Shown: positions 59,121-64,000 of the stretch, piece by piece | Position numbering within the stretch: position 1 is the first letter of the stretch | Layout: each line of letters opens with the position of its first letter | The notes under the pieces: model-generated | Told to the model about the DNA's origin: nothing | The model's input: only the letters and a program-made list of their open reading frames with translations | Database searches by the model: none | Source: Thermococcus thermotolerans | GTDB lineage: Archaea > Methanobacteriota_B > Thermococci > Thermococcales > Thermococcaceae | Direction: 5' to 3' | DNA: 64,000 nucleotides | Assembly: GCF_024707485.1 (NCBI RefSeq) | Contig: NZ_CP102602.1 | Span: 1,798,001 to 1,862,000 of the forward strand | Program-made: the position numbers and the translations under genes

Positions 59121-59843
59121 TCAAATCCCTGCTATAAGAACTCTGTGACCATCGACCTCGGCTATCTTTGCCTTCACCCCGTAGACTTCCTCGATGGTTT
59201 CGGGCTTCAGCTCTCCCGGCTTCCCCTCCCAGTGCTTCCGCCCGTTGTAGAGGAGCATCAGCCTGTCAGCATAGCGGAGGGCCAGATTGAGGTCGTGGAG
59301 AACGGCTATGACAATTCTCTCCCGGCTCATTCCCTTAAGGAGCTCCATTATCTCAAGGGCGTGGTTTATGTCAAGGTGGCTCGTTGGCTCGTCCAGGAGA
59401 ATCACCTCGCTACCCTGGGCTAAAGCCCTCGCTATCAGGGCCAGCTGATATTCACCGCCGCTCAGGGCTGTTATCTGCTCATTTCTACGTTTCCAGAGGC
59501 CGACCCTCTTCAGGGCTTCCTCCACGTTCCCCCTCGTTGCATAGGTGCCGAGCTCGACGAATTCCTCTATGGTGAAGGCGAACTCGGGGAACGAGCTCTG
59601 GGGGACATAGGTTATCAGTCTGGCCCTCTCCCTGGGCTTAAGCTCAAGCAGGTTCGTCCCATCGAAGGTCACCCTCCCCTCTGGCCTTAGAATCCCGACC
59701 AGGCACTTGAGGAGGGTTGACTTTCCGGCACCGTTGGGTCCGATTGTGGCTAAAAGCTCTCCCTTCTCGGCGGTGAACTCAACTCCCCTGAGGACTTCCT
59801 TCTCGCCGTAGGCGAAGGAAACTTTGACTTCAAGAGCCTTCAT
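59121..59843 (-). CDS. ABC importer ATP-binding protein (iron/cobalamin type)
   Basis: This 240-aa ABC ATPase has Walker A (IGPNGAGKSTLLKCL), the signature ALSGGEYQLALIARALAQ and Walker B (EVILLDEPTSHLD), plus the H-loop (VIAVLHDLNLA). It is closest to FecE/BtuD-type importers of iron chelates, haem or vitamin B12. It starts inside the permease stop (4-base overlap). The substrate-binding protein is not in the window, so the ligand cannot be assigned. Confidence 0.92.
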   Translation of the reverse strand: MKALEVKVSFAYGEKEVLRGVEFTAEKGELLATIGPNGAGKSTLLKCLVGILRPEGRVTFDGTNLLELKPRERARLITYVPQSSFPEFAFTIEEFVELGTYATRGNVEEALKRVGLWKRRNEQITALSGGEYQLALIARALAQGSEVILLDEPTSHLDINHALEIMELLKGMSRERIVIAVLHDLNLALRYADRLMLLYNGRKHWEGKPGELKPETIEEVYGVKAKIAEVDGHRVLIAGI

Positions 59844-60862
59844 GAGTACAGCTCACCCCTCTTGTGCTTCATCAGGAGGTAGAGGAAGAAGGGCGCTCCC
59901 ATGAGGGCTGTTATAATTCCAACGGGCAGTTCCATTGGCTTTGCAACCGTTCTCGCGAGTAAGTCAGCGGAAACGAGTAGAACGCCTCCGAAGAGGGCGC
60001 TCGCGGGGGTAAGGCTTCTGTGGTTCGGGCCGAGGAGGAGGCGCATTATGTGCGGACTGACGAGGCCAATGAAGCCGATTATTCCTGCGGTGGAGACGGC
60101 AAAGGCTGTCAGAAGGGTTATGGTTCCTATGAAGAGCTTGCGGTAGAGGTGAAGGTCGAGGCCGAGGGCGATGCTCTCTTCGCCAAGGAGTATCAGGTTC
60201 AGTTCGCGCCACTTCCATACGAGAAACCCGACGCCGAGGAGTGCAACGATAAACATCTCACCAACGTCGCCCCAGCTTGAGCCGTTGAACGTTCCCATTA
60301 GCCACATCCACGTTATATGGGCCCTCTCACCCTGGCTTATGATGAGGTACCACGTTATTGCGCTGGCTAGAAAGCCGTAGGCTATGCCTGCCAGGAGGAG
60401 CGTATCAACCGGAACGTGGCCGTCGACCCTGGAGACGGTGTAAACTACGAGCACCGAGAGAACCGCCGATATGAGTGCGAGTGTCCCCATGTGTGCGGGT
60501 GCGTAGATAGCTCCCAGAGCGGCGCCTATTCCAGCCCCGGCGCTCACGCCTATTATGTAGGGATCAGCCAGGGCGTTTCTGAAGAGCGCTTGGCTGGCAA
60601 CGCCAGCAGAGGCGAGGGAAAGCCCGACCAGATATGCCAGAAGAACCCGGGGAAGGCGGAGCTCCCACACTATGATGAAAGCCTTCGGCCTCTCACCGGG
60701 GTTTATTGAGGGGAATAACTCAGACAGGGCTGATTTTACTCCATAGACCACACTGGCGGTTACGTCCGAGGGGGTCAGGCTGACGGAGCCGATGTAGATG
60801 CCGAGAAACCCGGCGATGAGCGAAAGTGCCAGCAGCGTCGGAAGCCACTTTTTCATGGGCAT
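59840..60862 (-). CDS. FecCD-type ABC permease
   Basis: This 340-aa permease of the FecCD/BtuC family has about ten transmembrane helices. It shows the family segments PRVLLAYLVGLSLASAGVASQALFRNALADPYIIGVSAGAGIGA and VSPHIMRLLLGPNHRSLTPAS near the C terminus. It pairs with the ATPase downstream to import a metal-chelate or corrinoid. ATG 60862 or the nearby ATG 60856 may be used. GGGTGG is 11 bases upstream of the first. Confidence 0.92.
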   Translation of the reverse strand: MPMKKWLPTLLALSLIAGFLGIYIGSVSLTPSDVTASVVYGVKSALSELFPSINPGERPKAFIIVWELRLPRVLLAYLVGLSLASAGVASQALFRNALADPYIIGVSAGAGIGAALGAIYAPAHMGTLALISAVLSVLVVYTVSRVDGHVPVDTLLLAGIAYGFLASAITWYLIISQGERAHITWMWLMGTFNGSSWGDVGEMFIVALLGVGFLVWKWRELNLILLGEESIALGLDLHLYRKLFIGTITLLTAFAVSTAGIIGFIGLVSPHIMRLLLGPNHRSLTPASALFGGVLLVSADLLARTVAKPMELPVGIITALMGAPFFLYLLMKHKRGELYS

Positions 60863-60943
60863 GGATTATTTGTCCACCCGTTTAAATCTTTCGGGCTAAA
60901 TATAAATAGTTCGGAAGCGTTACTTTATGTTGGTGAGCGCGTA

Positions 60944-62896
60944 ATGAATAAGCTCAAAGCGGTTTTTGTGGTACTGTTGCTGTCAGGTATGCTCCTTCCA
61001 CCCGCCTCCTCAGCCGTGATAGTCTCGGAGCTGAGGCCGCCGATAATAATAGTGGGCAACGTTCCCAAGGATTTCGTCGTTGGCCCCTACGAGGAGTTCA
61101 CCGTGTACTTCTACATAGCCGATGACTTTGGGGTCACGGTGGGTGAGGGCAAGGTTGAGGCATACTACAGAGTAAACGACGGTGACTGGAAGCAGGCCTA
61201 TGTTAAAAAGGCCGCTGCCGGTGAGAACTGGTCGCTCTATCAGTCCATAATACGCCGCTTCTACGGTGAGAGTCAGGACTTCTACGTCTTCTACCGCAAG
61301 ATAAACCTGCCCGGGGCACCGCCGGGGAGCAGGATAGAGTTCAAGATAGTGGTTACTGACGTTGAGGGGCACGTGTCATACAGTCCTGTCTACTCTTACT
61401 ACGTTGCCAACCCAGATGGGCCGAAGGTTCTGATAGTTGACCCCTCGGTTGAGGCAATGGCCTTTGAAAAGTCCCTGGACTCGCTGATGGCTCAGTTCAA
61501 CGTGTCGAGGAGCTTCTACCACTACAATCTATCGGACTTCGAGGCCGTTGCCAAGCCTTTAACCAGCCTGAAACCCTGGATGCTCTCGGACCATCACTGG
61601 GAGGGCCTGGCCAAGTACTACAACATAAAGATAGTCTCCCCCGATGAGCTCGCCGATGCCCTGCAGAGCTTCCAGCCTCAGGCGGTGATACTCTCGAACC
61701 TATGGCTTCCGGAGTGGGGCCTCTCCGAGGATCAGATTTCGGCCCTTGAGGACTACCTTGAAACTCACCACGCCGGCCTTGTGGTCACTGCGGGGACCCT
61801 ATTCGATGCTACCAACCCCCAGCACGTCGGAGGTATAGAGGACCCACCGAGCCTGGCGAAACTCCTTGGCCTCGACCCGCTGGCCATTGCGGATGCGGCC
61901 AAGGGGGAACTAAACCTCACCCAGGCCTCGGCGATGGTTCCGTACGTAAACACCGGCTACTCACTGGTGCTCTCAGACAGGGGGCCGTTCAACGGCGGCA
62001 CAATCGATGTTAGCACCTACTCCACCGTTGGATGGCAGTGCGTGCTTTCGCCAACCCATTTCGGCATAGCCAAGAGGAGCGTCTCACGCTTCGCCTCGGA
62101 GAACGGTCTCAGGATGAGGGAAATGGGCGAGTCCGTTAAGAACATCACCGGTGTGCAGTTCAACTTCTCGCTCTCGGCGTCGATGGTTCTGCCGGAGGTC
62201 ATCTCCTCCATGGATGTTACGGACAGGGGTGTTGTGATTAGCCACAATGGCCTAAGGGTTGAGCTCACCGTTGAGAGGAAGCTCCTTGAGCGCGTCAGGC
62301 TCCTCCATGCCCTCAAGGGCTACGTCCCGATGCTCCTGGCCCGCACCGGCGACTACAGCGGTGGAATACTGGCCACCGAGGGGGACTACCGTGCCGTCTA
62401 CAGTTCCTTGGAGCTTGAGGCCGGTGGTGCTGGGGAGCTCTCGGTTCTCAGGGAGCTGGTTGACTGGGTTCTTAACTACGAGCCCGTTCAGATGCCGGAG
62501 GTTGTTATCCTCGCCAACGACATAGACTGGGGCATCAAGGGCAACCTGCTGGCCTCACAGCTCGGTGCATTTGGCCTCTCGGTGAGGCACGTCACCGCCG
62601 ACGATTTCGAGGCCTACAAGGGATCGAGGATAATCGTAATCCTCGGCGGGCCCGATGCTTACGACGGCGTTGGTGGCTACGTCAGGCAGGTTCTAACTCC
62701 CGGCGAGCAGAGTGCCGTGAGAGCCGGAGAGAGGGGCATGTTCGTCAAGACCAACGTCTGGACCGAAGGGCAGGTTGTCGTAGTCCTCGCCGGGCAGGAC
62801 AGGTGGGCCACCGGAGGAAAAATAAGGGACTACATGAACGGCATCGACGGCTCATATCTGAGGATCCTGGCGACCTTCAGTGTCTCGGTTTCCTGA
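60944..62896 (+). CDS. Large secreted protein with S-layer-like C-terminal segment
   Basis: This 650-aa protein has a signal peptide (AVFVVLLLSGMLLPPASS). An N-terminal immunoglobulin-like region (about 30-145) is followed by a Rossmann-like flavodoxin/GATase-like domain (PDGPKVLIVDPSVEAMAFEK, then AVILSNLWLPEWGL). The C-terminal stretch IVILGGPDAYDGVGGYV... through AGQDRWATGGKIRDY resembles the outer domain of archaeal S-layer proteins. No membrane anchor follows. ATG 60944 has GGTGAG upstream. It could be a cell-surface or S-layer-associated binding protein. It is divergent from the ABC permease. Confidence 0.8.
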   Translation: MNKLKAVFVVLLLSGMLLPPASSAVIVSELRPPIIIVGNVPKDFVVGPYEEFTVYFYIADDFGVTVGEGKVEAYYRVNDGDWKQAYVKKAAAGENWSLYQSIIRRFYGESQDFYVFYRKINLPGAPPGSRIEFKIVVTDVEGHVSYSPVYSYYVANPDGPKVLIVDPSVEAMAFEKSLDSLMAQFNVSRSFYHYNLSDFEAVAKPLTSLKPWMLSDHHWEGLAKYYNIKIVSPDELADALQSFQPQAVILSNLWLPEWGLSEDQISALEDYLETHHAGLVVTAGTLFDATNPQHVGGIEDPPSLAKLLGLDPLAIADAAKGELNLTQASAMVPYVNTGYSLVLSDRGPFNGGTIDVSTYSTVGWQCVLSPTHFGIAKRSVSRFASENGLRMREMGESVKNITGVQFNFSLSASMVLPEVISSMDVTDRGVVISHNGLRVELTVERKLLERVRLLHALKGYVPMLLARTGDYSGGILATEGDYRAVYSSLELEAGGAGELSVLRELVDWVLNYEPVQMPEVVILANDIDWGIKGNLLASQLGAFGLSVRHVTADDFEAYKGSRIIVILGGPDAYDGVGGYVRQVLTPGEQSAVRAGERGMFVKTNVWTEGQVVVVLAGQDRWATGGKIRDYMNGIDGSYLRILATFSVSVS

Positions 62897-62906
62897 GCTT
62901 TCTTTT

Positions 62907-64000
62907 TTACTCCAGCGGGCTCCTCCCGTACTTCAGGAACACCCTCAGCTCGGGGCTTTCGGCCTTTATTATGTTGAGCAGTGCCTTCAGCTCGGCCTCG
63001 AAGGCCTTCTTCTCGATTTTCACTCCCTCGTGGGCCCTCTGGAGAGGTCTGAAATAGCCGTTCCTCTCGTGCCAGAGTATCTCGGCCAGCAAGTCGTCGT
63101 CTATCTTTCTGTTGCTCTGGAGGAGGTATATGACGCCGCCCTTCATGGTGCGGATGTAGGCCATTGGAACGCCGTTTTCTATGAAGTGCTCGACCTTGGG
63201 GAACCGCTTCCTCAGAACCTTGGGCATCCTGTGGCTTATGGCCTTCCCTCCCTGGGTTATTACGTAGTAGCCCGCCCTTTCCTCACCGTAGGTCTTCCTG
63301 AGGTATGCATCGAGATATGGTACGTCAACGATGTCTATGCCGAGCTTTTGGGTCAGTTTTCTGTTGTAGAAGCTCTTCGCTACGTAAACGAGGTCGAACT
63401 GGCCACTTCCCAGAAGCTTCTCCAGGGAATACAGGTACTCCAGGTAGCCGAGAACGACGTGGACGGCGTTTCTGGCGTCGTCAAGGCTGAGCTCTCGTTC
63501 TTCTCCGTACTCGCTTAAGAGCTCTCTAAATATCTCCTCGGCACTCCGCTCGCCTTTCAGATACTCATCTATGGTTCTCCCAGAAATTTTGAGGCCCCTC
63601 GGGGTGGTTCCCGCAAAGTCCCTTACTCTGTACCCCTCCATAGAATTGTAAAACTCTTCAAACTCGCTCAGCCTTTCGTCAGCTAGAATGACCCCGCCAT
63701 TAATTTTCCCCTTTTCCCGAAGCTTCCCTTCAAGCTCTATGTAGTGTTCATCGAGCATCCCAATGAACTCCTCTATGAGCTCCTCCAGGGTTTTCCGTCC
63801 CAAGGCATTCTCTATTGTCGTCAGTCCCTTCACGCTCTCCGGATACACCGGCGGCCTTGTGAGCGAGCCGGTCAGCGTTCCGTCCATCATGACGTAGTCC
63901 ACGTTGCCAATCTTCGCCGCGAGATAGCCCAGCTTGTTCTCAAGGGTCTCCATCTGGAGGCGGATTATCTGGTCGGATATACCCTGGTTATATAACATGG
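62907..64000 (-). CDS. nurA: NurA 5'-3' nuclease, 5' end outside the window
   Basis: NurA is the exo/endonuclease that works with HerA, Mre11 and Rad50 in end resection. The visible 364 codons start in the middle of the gene. The first in-window Met at 63998 is not the true start. The nuclease motif [14 protein letters not shown] (catalytic Asp) is near the beginning, and the RNase H-like core and C-terminal [13 protein letters not shown] continue to the stop. Known archaeal NurA proteins are about 450 residues long, so roughly 85 N-terminal residues are missing. HerA is expected just outside the window. Confidence 0.9.
   Translation of the reverse strand, partial: MLYNQGISDQIIRLQMETLENKLGYLAAKIGNVDYVMMDGTLTGSLTRPPVYPESVKGLTTIENALGRKTLEELIEEFIGMLDEHYIELEGKLREKGKINGGVILADERLSEFEEFYNSMEGYRVRDFAGTTPRGLKISGRTIDEYLKGERSAEEIFRELLSEYGEERELSLDDARNAVHVVLGYLEYLYSLEKLLGSGQFDLVYVAKSFYNRKLTQKLGIDIVDVPYLDAYLRKTYGEERAGYYVITQGGKAISHRMPKVLRKRFPKVEHFIENGVPMAYIRTMKGGVIYLLQSNRKIDDDLLAEILWHERNGYFRPLQRAHEGVKIEKKAFEAELKALLNIIKAESPELRVFLKYGRSPLE

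Overview
The window is chromosomal DNA of a hyperthermophilic euryarchaeon of the order Thermococcales, most likely a Thermococcus species. The evidence is archaeal BRE/TATA promoters 25-35 bases before starts, GGTG-type ribosome binding sites, order-typical families (DUF257, CGP-CTERM sorting tail, archaeal TldD/TldE, BtpA, cPGS-like GTPase, archaeal proteasome beta, NurA), and a TATCAC-N5-GTGATA Thermococcales glycolytic motif. Genes are tightly packed, often with ATGA/GTGA stop-start overlaps. No CRISPR array, rRNA, integrase or transposase was seen. One tRNA-Ala(CGC) is present.

Layout. 1-7.2 kb: housekeeping genes (hflX at the left edge, NAC, a VapBC pair, TPR protein, Ogt, TrmJ, ketopantoate reductase, DUF47, SerA). 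7.2-11.7 kb: five degenerate 34-bp tandem repeats with an embedded palindrome, then a C4 carbon module (fumarase alpha and beta, a CoA transferase, malic enzyme). 11.9-22.3 kb: tRNA-Ala, M20 peptidase, a secreted S16 (Lon-type) protease without ATPase, a Usp-transporter-Usp operon, a two-domain HTH regulator, TldD/TldE and DUF257. 22.4-25.1 kb: a secreted CGTase-like GH13 enzyme under a TGM operator, and a PH/SHOCT protein.

25.1-32.4 kb: a five-gene MoxR/DUF58/transglutaminase-like operon on the minus strand. Its transglutaminase domain has Ser where Cys is expected, and its moxR gene has foreign-looking codon usage. 32.5-38.6 kb: BtpA, then a six-gene cluster of small-membrane, secreted, CGP-CTERM and lipoprotein genes of unknown function. 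38.7-46.5 kb: phosphohexomutase, DUF523-like protein, a second toxin-antitoxin pair, UPF0200 kinase, ECF S component with a repeat operator, pyrBI, ThiR, VanZ and YjbQ.

46.5-49.8 kb: an AT-richer accessory island. It holds a DUF4143 ATPase gene with two identical-arm operators around its TATA box, small membrane proteins expressed from two identical 55-bp promoters, a UPF0175/DUF3368 pair, and a candidate structured RNA. 49.8-64 kb: cPGS-like GTPase, AlaX, an orphan TldD, LigB-type dioxygenase, threonine synthase, HExxH protease, proteasome beta, a frameshifted secreted gene, FecCD/ATPase importer genes, a large secreted S-layer-like protein, and nurA cut by the right edge.

The strongest candidates for something undescribed are the regulatory structures (7217-7386, 47685-47737, 48325-48379 with 49536-49590, 54147-54172), the surface-protein cluster at 33461-38564, and the MoxR cluster with the altered transglutaminase.
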